From Rhodomicrobium sp. R_RK_3 (GTDB taxonomy: Bacteria > Pseudomonadota > Alphaproteobacteria > Rhizobiales > Rhodomicrobiaceae): a stretch of 64,000 nt of DNA. Every line of letters starts with the position of its first letter. The first letter of the stretch is position 1. The translations under genes were made by a program, and so were the position numbers. Of the stretch, positions 27,786 through 37,256 are shown piece by piece. A model generated the notes under the pieces. That model made no database searches and was not told the DNA's origin. It saw only the letters and a list, made by a program, of their open reading frames with translations. The stretch covers positions 55,622 through 119,621 of the forward strand of contig NZ_MWLK01000018.1 in assembly GCF_002198715.1 (NCBI RefSeq), in the 5' to 3' direction.

Positions 27786-28463
27786 ATGCGCGCGATGGCA
27801 ACGCTATTGGGGGTGATGCTGGCTGCCGGGCTGAACGCCTGCACCGCTGGCGGCTTGCCGAAAATGGCGCTGCTCGACGATGGTGCCGACGAGGCCAAAT
27901 CCCAGGAGGCGGCGGCGATCGCGGCGGATAAGGGCGTCGATGTCGCCAATGCGCCGCCCGTGCCCGATCGCGAGCAGCGGCGGCGCAAACCCGGGGCCGC
28001 CACGGCGGCGAAGGCATCGCCGGCGCCCGCCCAGACCGCGGCCCCCGAGGATGCGTCCAAGAAAACGGCCGGGCTGTCGCTGCCGAGCCTTGGCGATGTG
28101 AAGATTTTCGCCGCCCCCGCCGCCTATGCACCGGATTCGGTGCAATGGGAGCAGGATCCGGTCGGCGTCTACAGCGTGCTCGCCCAGCAGATCCGCGCCT
28201 GCTGGCTGAAGCCGGGCGTAACAAAGCTGCCCGATCATGGTTTCCACGCCGACGTCGCGCCGGGCGACAAGGACGCCACCATCATCATTTTCAAGAAGGA
28301 CGAGGAAGGCCGGCGCGGTCCGCTCGCCTTCCGCATCCAGATCAGCAGCGACATCGGCGGCGGCTCGACCGTGCGCGCCGAGAACCGACGGCTCGACGCC
28401 AAGATGGACAGTGATTTCAAGGCCGACCTCGCCCGCTGGGCGAAGGGCAAGCCGGAATGCTGA
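27786..28463 (+). CDS. Lipoprotein of unknown function (paralogue A)
   Basis: About 225 residues. The ATG at 27786 gives a basic start, a hydrophobic stretch and lipobox LNAC, predicting a lipid anchor. An Ala/Pro/Lys-rich spacer (about 25-105) precedes a compact domain (about 120-225) with QQIRACWLKPG and the end ADLARWAKGKPEC. The domain resembles the next protein, which has EQMKVCWFSG and WIFGRGEC at matching positions, so the two are likely tandem paralogues with a conserved Cys pair. No named domain recognised. Confidence 0.78.
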   Translation: MRAMATLLGVMLAAGLNACTAGGLPKMALLDDGADEAKSQEAAAIAADKGVDVANAPPVPDREQRRRKPGAATAAKASPAPAQTAAPEDASKKTAGLSLPSLGDVKIFAAPAAYAPDSVQWEQDPVGVYSVLAQQIRACWLKPGVTKLPDHGFHADVAPGDKDATIIIFKKDEEGRRGPLAFRIQISSDIGGGSTVRAENRRLDAKMDSDFKADLARWAKGKPEC

Positions 28464-28659
28464 CAGGCCTGCCGGCAGCGCAAGCGTCCCGCGAATTTTC
28501 CAGATTAAAATCATAAGAATGCAGATCACCGTTGCCTCCGTTTTCAGAGCCTTGCAGTTCGGGCGGGTGCCTCCGGCGCCGGCGGCAGCCGCTCCAATTT
28601 TGACAATTTCGCCTGATAGTTCAGCGGCCGGGGATTGTTGCGGGGGATGGGAGTGGCCA

Positions 28660-29229
28660 TTGCGTAAGGCATCGATAGGCACGGCGTGCCTGCTCGTGAT
28701 GCTTGCGGCTGGCTGCGCGAAGAAAGACCCCGTCCTCTCCCGCATCGAGGGCGCCGAACCCCAACGCCTTTCCTTCGGCACGCCCGAAGCCGTGCAGAAA
28801 TCCTTCACCGAGCAGATGAAGGTCTGCTGGTTCAGCGGCGCCTCGCCCTTGCTGAGCGGCTACCAATACGACACCACCCCCGCGACCCTGGAGACGGGCG
28901 ACGGCCTGACCCCCTTGCAGCAGGTCACGATCAGCTCGGGCCAGGGTCCGCAGGCGCAGATTTTCATCGTGCAGTTCTATCCCTTCAACGACAACACGCT
29001 GATTTCGACGCGCAACCAGTCCTTTCCGGTCGAGCTGGCGGCGCGTCTGAAGCGCGATGTCGAGACCTGGATCTTCGGCCGGGGCGAATGCGAGGAGCCG
29101 AAGGCTCGCGGCGGTTACGCGTCGGTGCCGGCGCTCAGCCCGCAGACGAGTTCGGCCGGCGCGGTGCAGACCTCCGCCAGCGGCTGGTCCGGCAGCCAGG
29201 AGCCGAGCCCCGGATCGTCGATCCGGTAG
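28660..29229 (+). CDS. Lipoprotein of unknown function (paralogue B)
   Basis: About 189 residues from a TTG at 28660, chosen because GGGAG (28649-28653) lies 6 bases upstream and it gives a perfect lipoprotein signal: RKASIGTACLLVMLAAGCAK with lipobox LAAGC. An ATG at 28519 is in frame but would put 47 residues before the signal. The mature part has VCWFSGASPLLSGYQYD and RDVETWIFGRGECEEP, matching the Cys-Trp and Trp-x-x-Gly-x-x-x-Cys frame of paralogue A. The tail is Ser/Gly-rich. Probably co-transcribed with paralogue A. Confidence 0.77.
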   Translation: MRKASIGTACLLVMLAAGCAKKDPVLSRIEGAEPQRLSFGTPEAVQKSFTEQMKVCWFSGASPLLSGYQYDTTPATLETGDGLTPLQQVTISSGQGPQAQIFIVQFYPFNDNTLISTRNQSFPVELAARLKRDVETWIFGRGECEEPKARGGYASVPALSPQTSSAGAVQTSASGWSGSQEPSPGSSIR

Positions 29230-29355
29230 GGGGAGCAAAGCGGTCCGGCGGAAGCTGAGCGCGCGATTCCGCAGCAACTCAGTAAGTCGCCTGCGCCCCG
29301 GCGGAAGGCCGGTTTCGCGTTCGCAAGCGTTGCGTGGAAGAGCCCTGCGAGCCGC

Positions 29356-29832
29356 CTAGAAATCGAACGCGCTCTGCGCCGGATGCGGCTGCTTCGCCTG
29401 AACCTTCAGGTTGACGATTTCCTGGCCGGACAGGGCGTGCATGCGGGCCGCGACCATGCCGCGATGGCAGTGCGAGGCGGCCTTCTCCAGGCACAGCAGA
29501 CACACCGTCTCCGCCGCCGCAAAAGCCAGCGCCCGGCGCGCCTCGGGGCCGTCCAGATGCGCGGCGAAGATCTCACGGAAGGCGGCCGCGTGGCCGGCGC
29601 GCGCGGCTTCGCGGCCAGGCGGCGGGTTGCCCAAAGCGCGCAGATGCGTATAGGCGATGCCGAAATCGGCGAGGGCGGCGGCGAGCGTGTCGGTGGTGAA
29701 TTCCTCGCGGCGCGAATAGGGCGCCTCGCGCACGTCCAAAAGCCGGGTCACGCCCGCGCTTTTCAGCGTCGCGATCAGATCCTCGATCGCCGCGCCTTCA
29801 TAGCCGATGGTGCAAATCTTCGGCAGTGCCAC
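29356..29832 (-). CDS. DUF488 family protein
   Basis: Small cytoplasmic protein of 158 residues. The family opening KICTIGYEGAAIEDLIATL, the LLDVREAPYSRREEF block and the Cys-rich TVCLLCLEKAASHCHRGMVA block are all present and identify DUF488. The Cys and His cluster suggests metal binding or a redox role, but the function is not established. Transcribed toward the lipoprotein genes. Confidence 0.88.
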   Translation of the reverse strand: MALPKICTIGYEGAAIEDLIATLKSAGVTRLLDVREAPYSRREEFTTDTLAAALADFGIAYTHLRALGNPPPGREAARAGHAAAFREIFAAHLDGPEARRALAFAAAETVCLLCLEKAASHCHRGMVAARMHALSGQEIVNLKVQAKQPHPAQSAFDF

Positions 29833-29948
29833 TGCACACTCCGCCAGTCCCGAGCTTGCGCGAGGCTAGCGGCAACAGCGGTTTGTGTAAATGAGAGCGC
29901 GCCGGCGTCCCGTCGCCGATCCCCGCCTTATCCCCGGGATTCGAAGGA

Positions 29949-30224
29949 TTAAGCGCGGTAGTCCTGGACGCGGGTGGCGCGCAGGCCGGGCAGGCCGTGC
30001 CGGTCGATCGAGCGCTGCCAGCTCAGAAATTCGTCCACCGTCAGACGGTAGCGGTTGCAGGCGTCGCTGAGACTGAGCAACCCGCCCCGAACGGCGGCCA
30101 CGACTTCGGCCTTGCGGCGGATGACCCATCTCTTGGTGGTGACCGGGGGCAGATCGGCAATGGTCAGCGGGCTGCCATCCGGCCCCATCACATATTTTAC
30201 GCGCAGTCTGAACTGTTCGGTCAT
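29949..30224 (-). CDS. sciP: CtrA inhibitor SciP (DUF1153)
   Basis: Small helix-turn-helix protein of 91 residues. KYVMGPDGSPLTIADLPP, the block KRWVIRRKAEVVAAVRGGLL and FLSWQRSIDRHGLPGLRATR are near-identical to known SciP proteins. In Caulobacter SciP binds CtrA at promoters and blocks RNA polymerase recruitment late in the cell cycle, and sciP itself is activated by CtrA. A perfect CtrA box lies 54 bases upstream here, so the same feedback is expected. It is not adjacent to ctrA (4 kb apart). Confidence 0.95.
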   Translation of the reverse strand: MTEQFRLRVKYVMGPDGSPLTIADLPPVTTKRWVIRRKAEVVAAVRGGLLSLSDACNRYRLTVDEFLSWQRSIDRHGLPGLRATRVQDYRA

Positions 30225-30608
30225 CGGACTCTCTACAAACGACTTGACCTCGACCTCGCCAATTTACGCCGCCTCGCTTAATGTTGGTTTAATTCGCAAA
30301 GTTAATAAAACATAGAAACTTGAAACCGCAGCGCGAATGTCTGAAATAATTGCACGTTATGAGGGAAATATCCAATCTATCGAAGCTTAGGCTCTGTAAC
30401 GATTGAGCATCCGTCTAGAAGATTTATTTGTATGTTGCCATTGCACTGTATCGCCTTCGAACGCCGGCGCGAAAATTTGACTTGGAGATGACGTTTGTAA
30501 CCCAAAATTTCACCCTCCAGCGCATATCCACCGTATCAAAATCACCCATGTCGTTTGCCGCATTTGGCTGCCATACTGCCGCGCGAGCAGAGATTCAAGG
30601 AGATGCAT
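30225..30608. other. sciP-acylase divergent intergenic region
   Basis: AT-rich promoter region holding the CtrA box listed separately. The rest, 30310-30600, shows no gene or clear motif except AAGGAG at 30597-30602 before the acylase ATG. Confidence 0.5.
30278..30292. promoter_or_regulatory. Consensus CtrA box (TTAA-N7-TTAA) upstream of sciP
   Basis: TTAA-TGTTGGT-TTAA on the plus strand, the exact spacing of full CtrA sites, 54 bases before the sciP ATG. A further TTAA follows at 30302. It is the only perfect TTAA-N7-TTAA I found between genes in this window. Confidence 0.8.
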
Positions 30609-33032
30609 ATGAGCGGACGAGCCCGGCGGATCGTGATTTGGCTTGTGGCGCTGTTGATCGCGATTCCGGTGATCGGCGCGGGCGCAGGCTATGTCTGGTG
30701 GAGCCGCGCCCTTCCCAAACTTGCCGGTGACGTGCAGCTCAAGGGCCTCGGCGCCGATGTCCGCGTCGTCCGCGACCGCCACGGGGTGCCGCATATCTTC
30801 GCCAAATCCCTGCCCGACGCGGCCCGCGCGCTCGGCTATCTGCATAGCCAGGACCGCTTTTTCCAGATGGACATCACCCGCCGGGTGAGCGAGGGACGGC
30901 TCGCCGAAATCATCGGCCCGCGCGGCCTGTCGCTCGACCGGCTCTACCGCACGCTCGATCTCGCCGGCAGCGGCCGCGCCTCCTACGCCGCGCTGGCCCC
31001 GGACGTGAAGGCGTATCTGCAAGCCTATGCGGACGGCGTAAACAGTTGGCTCGCCGAGAGCGGGCAGGCGCTGCCGGTCGAATACACCGTGCTCGGCTTC
31101 AAGCCGGAGCCTTGGCGGCCGGAGGATTCGCTGGTCTGGGGCAAGGCCATGGCCTGGAAGCTCAGCGCCAACTGGCGGCAGGACGCCTCGCGCGCGCGCC
31201 TCGCGGCCCGCGTCGGCCTTGAGCGCGCCGAGCGCATGTACCCGCCGAAACTTCCCGAATCGCCGGTGACGCTGAAGCCGGAATTGAGCAGCGCCGTGAC
31301 GCGCGGCGCGGTGTTCGGCGCGAGCGGGCCGCGCTTCGCCAAGGCCAGCGACGCCATGCTCGACAGGCTGCTGGCGCTGCCGAGCGTCGGAGCGGGCGCC
31401 TCGAATGAGTGGGTCATCAGCGGCGCCCGCAGCATCACCGACAAGCCGCTGCTCGCCAACGACCCGCATCTCGAGCTGAACATCCCGATCCTTTGGTATC
31501 TGGCGCGGATCACCACCCCCGAGATCACCATCACCGGCGCGACCGCGCCCGGCACGCCCATCGTGCTGCTCGGCCAGAACGAGCACATCGCCTGGGGCAG
31601 CACCACGACCGACAGCGACACGCAGGACCTGTTCGTCGAGACCGAGACGCCCGACCGCGCCGGCACCTACCAGACACCGGACGGGCCGCAATCGATCCGC
31701 TCCGAGCGCATCGTCATCAAGGTGAAGGGCGCGGGCGATGTCGAGCTGAACCGGCGCGAGACGCGGCACGGGCCGGTGATCTCGGACGCGATCGCCGATG
31801 CGCAGGGTCTCGGCGCCGACGGCACGCTGATCAGCCTCGCCTGGACCGGCTTCAGCACCGCCGACCGCACCGCCGAGGCGTTCTACCGCATCAATCTGGC
31901 CAAGACCAAGGATGAGTTCATGGCCGCGCTGCAACTCTACACGGCGCCGGCGCAGAACATCGTCTATGCCGACCGGGCCGGCAATATCGGCTTCGTCAAT
32001 GCCGGCGCCGTGCCGATCCGCAAGACCGGCGACGGCCGCTATCCGGCGGAGGGCGGCAGCGGCGCCTCGGATTGGACCGGCATGATCCCATTCGAGGGCT
32101 GGCCGCAGCTCTTCAATCCGCCCGCCGGTGCCATCGTCAACGCCAACAATCCCGTGGTCGATAGCGACTACCCCTATTGGTTCGGCCGCGACCAGGCCGC
32201 CGGCTACCGGGCGATCCGCATCCTGGAGCGGCTGAGCGCCAAGCCGCGCCACGATCTGGCCAGCATGTCCTCGATCCAGATGGACATCCAGGCGGCGCAT
32301 GCGCGCGATCTGGTGCCGTTCCTGCTGAAGCTGCAGCCGGAGACGCCGCAGGAGCGGCAGGCCCTCGACCTGCTGCGGAGCTGGGACTTCACCGCCAGTC
32401 GCGACCGGCCCGAGCCGCTGATCCTCGACTGGTGGCTGCGGCGCATGAATGAGGATTTGCTCGATGCCAGCCTCGATTCGATCGCGCCCTCGGTCGGCGG
32501 CCTCAACGCCTCCGTCGTCGTCTCGATCCTGCGCGATCCGGCCGGCTTTTGCGATGCCGAGGAGGCGGGCGCCGATTGCATGCTGGCGGTCAAGAGCGCC
32601 TTCAAGCAGACGCTCGCTGAACTCACCGACGAATATGGCACCGATGTCAGCGACTGGCGCTGGGGCGACGAGCATGTCGCCGAGATGGAGAACCAGGTGC
32701 TGGACAACGTCCCCGGCTTCCGGGCGCTGTTCGGCGTCTCCTTCCCGAGCGATGGCGGCTTCTATTCGGTCAATCGCGGCGGCGGCCTCGGCAAGCCGGA
32801 GGACAACCATCCGCTGGTCCGGCGCTCCGGCGCCGGCTTCCGCGGCGTCTACGACCTCGCCGACCCCAGCCGTTCGCGCTTCATCATCGCCACCGGCCAG
32901 AGCGGCCATCCGCTATCGCGCTTCTATGCGGATCAGCTCGCCCTGTATAAGGCCGGCGAAAGCATAAGGCTGAATTTGACCGAGGATGAGCTGAGCAAGG
33001 CGAATAGCGGCACGCTGATCTTCCGGCCTTAG
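30609..33032 (+). CDS. Penicillin acylase family protein (S45 Ntn hydrolase)
   Basis: Membrane-anchored or secreted Ntn hydrolase of about 807 residues. An N-terminal helix (IVIWLVALLIAIPVIGAGAG) is followed by the alpha chain with VVRDRHGVPHIFA and LGYLHSQDRFFQMDITRR. The autocatalytic cleavage site is GAGASNEWVISG, where Ser becomes the catalytic N-terminus of the beta chain, and LANDPHLELNIP is the next family block. Relatives cleave amides such as penicillins or acyl-homoserine lactones; substrate is not predictable here. ATG at 30609 is 6 bases after AAGGAG. Confidence 0.92.
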   Translation: MSGRARRIVIWLVALLIAIPVIGAGAGYVWWSRALPKLAGDVQLKGLGADVRVVRDRHGVPHIFAKSLPDAARALGYLHSQDRFFQMDITRRVSEGRLAEIIGPRGLSLDRLYRTLDLAGSGRASYAALAPDVKAYLQAYADGVNSWLAESGQALPVEYTVLGFKPEPWRPEDSLVWGKAMAWKLSANWRQDASRARLAARVGLERAERMYPPKLPESPVTLKPELSSAVTRGAVFGASGPRFAKASDAMLDRLLALPSVGAGASNEWVISGARSITDKPLLANDPHLELNIPILWYLARITTPEITITGATAPGTPIVLLGQNEHIAWGSTTTDSDTQDLFVETETPDRAGTYQTPDGPQSIRSERIVIKVKGAGDVELNRRETRHGPVISDAIADAQGLGADGTLISLAWTGFSTADRTAEAFYRINLAKTKDEFMAALQLYTAPAQNIVYADRAGNIGFVNAGAVPIRKTGDGRYPAEGGSGASDWTGMIPFEGWPQLFNPPAGAIVNANNPVVDSDYPYWFGRDQAAGYRAIRILERLSAKPRHDLASMSSIQMDIQAAHARDLVPFLLKLQPETPQERQALDLLRSWDFTASRDRPEPLILDWWLRRMNEDLLDASLDSIAPSVGGLNASVVVSILRDPAGFCDAEEAGADCMLAVKSAFKQTLAELTDEYGTDVSDWRWGDEHVAEMENQVLDNVPGFRALFGVSFPSDGGFYSVNRGGGLGKPEDNHPLVRRSGAGFRGVYDLADPSRSRFIIATGQSGHPLSRFYADQLALYKAGESIRLNLTEDELSKANSGTLIFRP

Positions 33033-33362
33033 ATGACGCGCGGGTCGTGGCGGATCGGCTGTAGCGCCCCGCCCGACCGCTTGCGCTCCGCACTATGCGC
33101 ATATTCGTCGCCCCGGCCGTCAGAGCCCGGCCTGCTTGCCTCTCCTCTTGCAGCAGCGCTCGCGGTTCCGCCATTGGGTCCCGGCTCACCGCTTCGCGGT
33201 GTCCGGGACGACGGGAGAGAGTGCCGCAGCGCAAAGATGCAGAAGTCCCGCACCGACCGTCCCGCGCACCACGTCCCGGGCCCCCCGCAACAAGCGGGTG
33301 AGACTTCTCCCTGGATTGCCATATACTAAGGATCAAGTCTCAATCCGCCAAAGGGGCGCCGC
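33033..33362. other. Intergenic region carrying dispersed repeat copy A
   Basis: No gene. About 115 bases belong to the dispersed repeat listed next. The remainder leads into the ribosome site of the oxidoreductase gene. Confidence 0.5.
33106..33219. repeat. Dispersed ~115-base intergenic repeat, copy A
   Basis: Shares with 42440-42551 and 59647-59761 a left end CGTCGCCCCGGCCGT followed by AGAGCC, a variable middle, and a right end with TCCCGGCTC and GTCCGGGAC. The right part contains a small hairpin (CCGCTTCGCGG) flanked by complementary CCCGG/CCGGG. It lies between two co-oriented genes. Confidence 0.85.
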
Positions 33363-36300
33363 ATGACCCTTGCCAAGGTCGGTATCGACGACAAGTTCGA
33401 TCTCGCCGCCGAGCGCGTCTACATCTCCGGCACGCAGACCATCGTCCGCCTCGCCATGATGCAGCAGGCCGCCGATGCCGCGCGCGGGCTCAACACGGCA
33501 GGCTATGTCACCGGCTATCGCGGCTCCCCGCTCGGCGGCGTCGACCAGACCTTTTTACGCGCGGCGAAATACACCAAGCCGCACAACATCGTCTTCCAGC
33601 CCGGCCTCAACGAAGATCTCGCGGCGACCGCGCTGTGGGGTGCGCAGCAGGCCGAATTGCGTGGCGAGGGCGCCTATGACGGGGTATTCGGCATCTGGTA
33701 CGGCAAGGGGCCGGGCGTCGACCGCTCCGGCGATGTCTTCCGCCATGCGAATCATGCGGGGACCTCGCGGAATGGCGGCGTGCTGGCGCTGATGGGCGAC
33801 GACCACACCTGCGAGTCCTCAACCTCCGCGCATCAATCCGAATTCGCCTTCGTCGACGCCATGATGCCGGTCTTGAACCCGGCCAATGTGCAGGAAATCC
33901 TCGATTACGGTCTTTATGGCATTGCTCTCTCCCGCTTTGCCGGCGTCTGGGTCGGGCTGAAATGCGTGAAGGACAATATCGAGCAGACCGCAATCATCGA
34001 CGGCCGCGCCGGGCGCGTCAATCCGGTCATCCCCTCCGATTTCCCGATGCCGCCGGGCGGACTCAACCTGCGCGTCAACGACACCGCGCTCGCCAAGGAA
34101 GCGCGCCTGCACGACCATAAGCTCCCCGCCGTGCTCGCCTTCCTGCGCGCCAACAAGCTCGACCGCATGGTGCTGTCCGGCGGGCGGGCGCCGAAAATCG
34201 GCATCGTCACCACCGGCAAGAGCTATCAGGACGTCGCCGAGGCGCTGGATTTCCTCGGCATCGACGAAGTCACCGCCGCCAATTACGGCTTGCGGCTCTA
34301 TAAGCTCGCCATGACATGGCCGGTCGAGCCGGAGGGCATCCGCCGCTTCGCCGAAGGGCTCGACCTCATCATGGTGGTCGAGGAGAAGCGCGCGCTGATC
34401 GAGACCCAGCTCAAGGAGCAGCTTTACGGCCTCGCCAATGCGCCCGCCATCATAGGCAAGCGCGACGAGAAGGGCGACTGGCTGCTGCCCGCCAAAGGCG
34501 CGCTGGAGCCGGTGCAGATCGCGCTGGCGCTCGCCCGCCGCATCGCCGTGCAGGGGCACGCCGCCGCCATGGCGTCCAAGATCGAGGAACTCGAGGCCGC
34601 CGACCGCCATGCCCGCGCGGCGCAGTCGGTCGCCGAGCGCATCCCCTATTTCTGCGCGGGCTGCCCGCATAATTCCTCCACCGTCGTGCCCGAGGGCGCC
34701 CGCGCCTATGCCGGCATCGGCTGCCATTACATGGTGCAGTGGATGGACCGCGCCACCGAGGGCTTCACCCACATGGGCGGTGAGGGCGCCAACTGGATCG
34801 GCGAGGCGCCCTTCTCGACCCGCCGCCACGTCTTCCAGAATATCGGCGACGGCACCTTCATCCATTCCGGCAGCCTCGCCGTGCGCGCCGCCGTCGCCTC
34901 CGGCGTCAACATGACGGTGAAGCTGCTCTATAACGACGCCGTCGCCATGACCGGCGGGCAGGCGCTCGACGGCGCCATGACCGTCTCGCAGATGGCGCAC
35001 GCGCTGGCGGCGGAAGGCGTCAAGCGCATCGCCATCGTCTCCGACCAGCCCGAAAAATATTCCGCCGGGCAGTTCCCGGCGGGCGCGGCCATCGCCCATC
35101 GCGACGACATCGACCCGGTGCAGCGCTCGCTCTCCGAGACCGCCGGCGTCACCGCGCTGATCTACGACCAGACCTGCGCCGCCGAAAAGCGCCGCCGCCG
35201 CAAGCGCGGGACGTTCCCCAATCCCGACAAGCGCGTGCTCATCAACGAGCTGGTCTGCGAGGGCTGCGGCGATTGCGGCGTGCAGTCCAACTGCGTCGCC
35301 ATCGAGCCGGTTGAGACCGAGTTCGGCCGCAAGCGCGCCATCGACCAGGACGCCTGCAACAAGGATTTCTCCTGCATAAAAGGCTTTTGCCCGAGCTTCG
35401 TCACCGTGCATGGCGGTCAGCGGCGCAAAGCCGAGCGGCAGAGCGGCCCGGACGCGGCCGCCTTCGCCGATCCGGCCGAACCCGCCATGCCCTCGCTCGA
35501 CCGTCCCTATTCCATGGTGATGACGGGCGTCGGCGGCACCGGCGTGGTGACGGTCGGCGCGGTGCTCGGCATGGCCGCGCATCTGGAAGGCAAGGGCGCC
35601 GGCATCATCGATATGTCGGGCCTCGCGCAGAAGGGCGGCCCGGTTGCCGTGCATGTGCGCATCGCCGAGCGCCCGGAGGACATCAACGCCATCCGCGCCT
35701 CTTCGGCCGGGGCCGATCTGGTGGTCGGCGGCGACCTGCTGGTGGCGGGATCGGGCAAGGTGCTCAGCGTGGTGCGCGCCGGACGGACGCGCATCGTCGC
35801 CAGCCCGCACGAGACCATGACCGGCGACTTCACCCGCACGCCCGACTTTTCGCTCCCCGCCGTCGCGCTTCGCCGCGCGCTGGAGGACAGGGCAGGGGCG
35901 GGCGCCTGCAATTTCATCGACGCGCAGAGCTACGCCGCCGCGCTGACCGGCGACAAGGCGATGGCCAACATCCTCCTGCTCGGCTTTGCCTATCAGAAGG
36001 GCCTCTTGCCTCTTTCCGCCGAGGCCATCAACGAGGCGATCCAGCTGAACGGCGTCGCCATCGGGGCCAACCAGCAGGCCTTCCGCTGGGGCCGCCTGCT
36101 CGCCATCGACGAAGCGCCGATTGCGGCACTGGTCGCAAAGCGCGCCAAGCCCATCGAAGGCGAAAGCCTGTCTCGCACGCTGGACGAGGCCATCGCACGC
36201 CGCGTCCGGTTCCTCACCGCCTATCAGGACGCCGCCTATGCCGAGCTCTACCGCTCCCGCGTCGAGGCGATCCGCGCCCGCGAGGCAAAGCTTGCGCCCG

Positions 36301-36836
36301 GCAGCGAGGCGCTGACACTTGCGGTGGCAAAGAACCTGTTCAAGCTGATGGCCTATAAGGATGAGTATGAGGTCGCCCGGCTCTATACGGACGGCTCCTT
36401 CCAACGCCAGCTCGCGCGCGAATTCGAGGGCGATTACAAGCTGGAGTTCCACCTCGCGCCGCCCTTGTTTTCGAAGCCCGACCCCGAGACCGGGCGGCCG
36501 CGCAAACTGCGCTTCGGCGGCTGGATGATGACCGGCTTCCGCCTGCTGGCGCGGATGAAGGGCCTGCGCGGCAGCCGCTGGGACGTCTTCGGCTACAATG
36601 CCGAGCGCCGCCAGGAGCGCCAGCTCATTGCCGATTACGAGGCGATGCTGGACGAGATCGCCCAGCTCCTGCGCCCCGAGACGCTGGCCGCCGCGACGGC
36701 GCTGGCCTCGGTGCCGGAGCAGATCCGCGGCTACGGCCCGGTGAAGGCGGCGGCGATCGAGAAGGCGAGACTCCGCCAGCGGGAACTGCGCGATGCGCTG
36801 CATGGTCCGCAGCCGGTAAACCGGCGGGCAGCCTGA
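33363..36836 (+). CDS. Indolepyruvate ferredoxin oxidoreductase, single-chain
   Basis: Large TPP- and iron-sulfur-dependent 2-oxoacid oxidoreductase (1157 residues), decarboxylating arylpyruvates to aryl-acetyl-CoA. The N-terminal half resembles IorA: YVTGYRGSPLGGVDQ, HTCESSTSAHQSEFAF, then a TPP domain with CAGCPHNSSTVVPEG and GEGANWIGEAPF. A ferredoxin-like Cys cluster follows (CEGCGDCGVQSNC, then CIKGFCPSF). The IorB-like part begins with TGVGGTGVVTVGAVLG. The fused form is standard in aerobic proteobacteria. No paaK-like partner is next to it. Confidence 0.95.
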   Translation: MTLAKVGIDDKFDLAAERVYISGTQTIVRLAMMQQAADAARGLNTAGYVTGYRGSPLGGVDQTFLRAAKYTKPHNIVFQPGLNEDLAATALWGAQQAELRGEGAYDGVFGIWYGKGPGVDRSGDVFRHANHAGTSRNGGVLALMGDDHTCESSTSAHQSEFAFVDAMMPVLNPANVQEILDYGLYGIALSRFAGVWVGLKCVKDNIEQTAIIDGRAGRVNPVIPSDFPMPPGGLNLRVNDTALAKEARLHDHKLPAVLAFLRANKLDRMVLSGGRAPKIGIVTTGKSYQDVAEALDFLGIDEVTAANYGLRLYKLAMTWPVEPEGIRRFAEGLDLIMVVEEKRALIETQLKEQLYGLANAPAIIGKRDEKGDWLLPAKGALEPVQIALALARRIAVQGHAAAMASKIEELEAADRHARAAQSVAERIPYFCAGCPHNSSTVVPEGARAYAGIGCHYMVQWMDRATEGFTHMGGEGANWIGEAPFSTRRHVFQNIGDGTFIHSGSLAVRAAVASGVNMTVKLLYNDAVAMTGGQALDGAMTVSQMAHALAAEGVKRIAIVSDQPEKYSAGQFPAGAAIAHRDDIDPVQRSLSETAGVTALIYDQTCAAEKRRRRKRGTFPNPDKRVLINELVCEGCGDCGVQSNCVAIEPVETEFGRKRAIDQDACNKDFSCIKGFCPSFVTVHGGQRRKAERQSGPDAAAFADPAEPAMPSLDRPYSMVMTGVGGTGVVTVGAVLGMAAHLEGKGAGIIDMSGLAQKGGPVAVHVRIAERPEDINAIRASSAGADLVVGGDLLVAGSGKVLSVVRAGRTRIVASPHETMTGDFTRTPDFSLPAVALRRALEDRAGAGACNFIDAQSYAAALTGDKAMANILLLGFAYQKGLLPLSAEAINEAIQLNGVAIGANQQAFRWGRLLAIDEAPIAALVAKRAKPIEGESLSRTLDEAIARRVRFLTAYQDAAYAELYRSRVEAIRAREAKLAPGSEALTLAVAKNLFKLMAYKDEYEVARLYTDGSFQRQLAREFEGDYKLEFHLAPPLFSKPDPETGRPRKLRFGGWMMTGFRLLARMKGLRGSRWDVFGYNAERRQERQLIADYEAMLDEIAQLLRPETLAAATALASVPEQIRGYGPVKAAAIEKARLRQRELRDALHGPQPVNRRAA

Positions 36837-37256
36837 GCGGCCCCCGACCGCGTGTGAGAAAATGCAGGATGTAAGAGCAGCCTTTTGAGCGGGTGCATTT
36901 AGTCGGAACGCTGGGCGCGACGCATCCTCTTTTGTCATTCCCGCGAAGGCGGGAATCCAGCCGCGTTACGGCAGGCCCATCAAGGATGACGGCGCCGACC
37001 GAATCCAACACAGCCGATCCGCTTTAGCGAGGGGCGACCAGAACGCGTCGCCGCTTTGCCCTGCTGCATCTGGTTTTAAGCTGGCCCCGAAACTGAATTC
37101 AGCGCGCAGCTAGCTTGAATTAAATTTTTGATCCCGATATTGCCGCTGTAACGAAAATATATTCGCTCTGCCACGAAGGTTGCTTGCGTAAGGAGGAATG
37201 GTTTTCTATATTTCGACCCCGATTACAGCCCAAAGGGCATCGCACGGAGGCACATA
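36837..37256. other. Intergenic region with a single REP-like palindrome
   Basis: At 36936-36960 lies CATTCCCGCGAAGGCGGGAA then TCCAG, a half-unit resembling the arms of the 104-base elements. The later part (37100-37200) is AT-rich and is the likely peroxiredoxin promoter. No gene is supported; a frame spanning the palindrome only translates the repeat. Confidence 0.65.

Noticed and set aside
30510..32909. 799-codon open frame antisense to the penicillin acylase gene
   Set aside because: No domains, and the acylase on the plus strand is complete with its catalytic Ser and a good ribosome site.
33819..36938. Very long open frame (over 1000 codons) antisense to the indolepyruvate oxidoreductase gene
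   Set aside because: High-GC codon use on the plus strand keeps the opposite frame open. The translation is rich in Arg, Gly, Ala and His without any domain, while the plus strand shows complete family motifs.
36625..37011. Leftward frame with the peptide LDSRLRGND
   Set aside because: This peptide is the usual translation of a REP-type palindrome; the frame overlaps the oxidoreductase gene and the repeat at 36936-36960.
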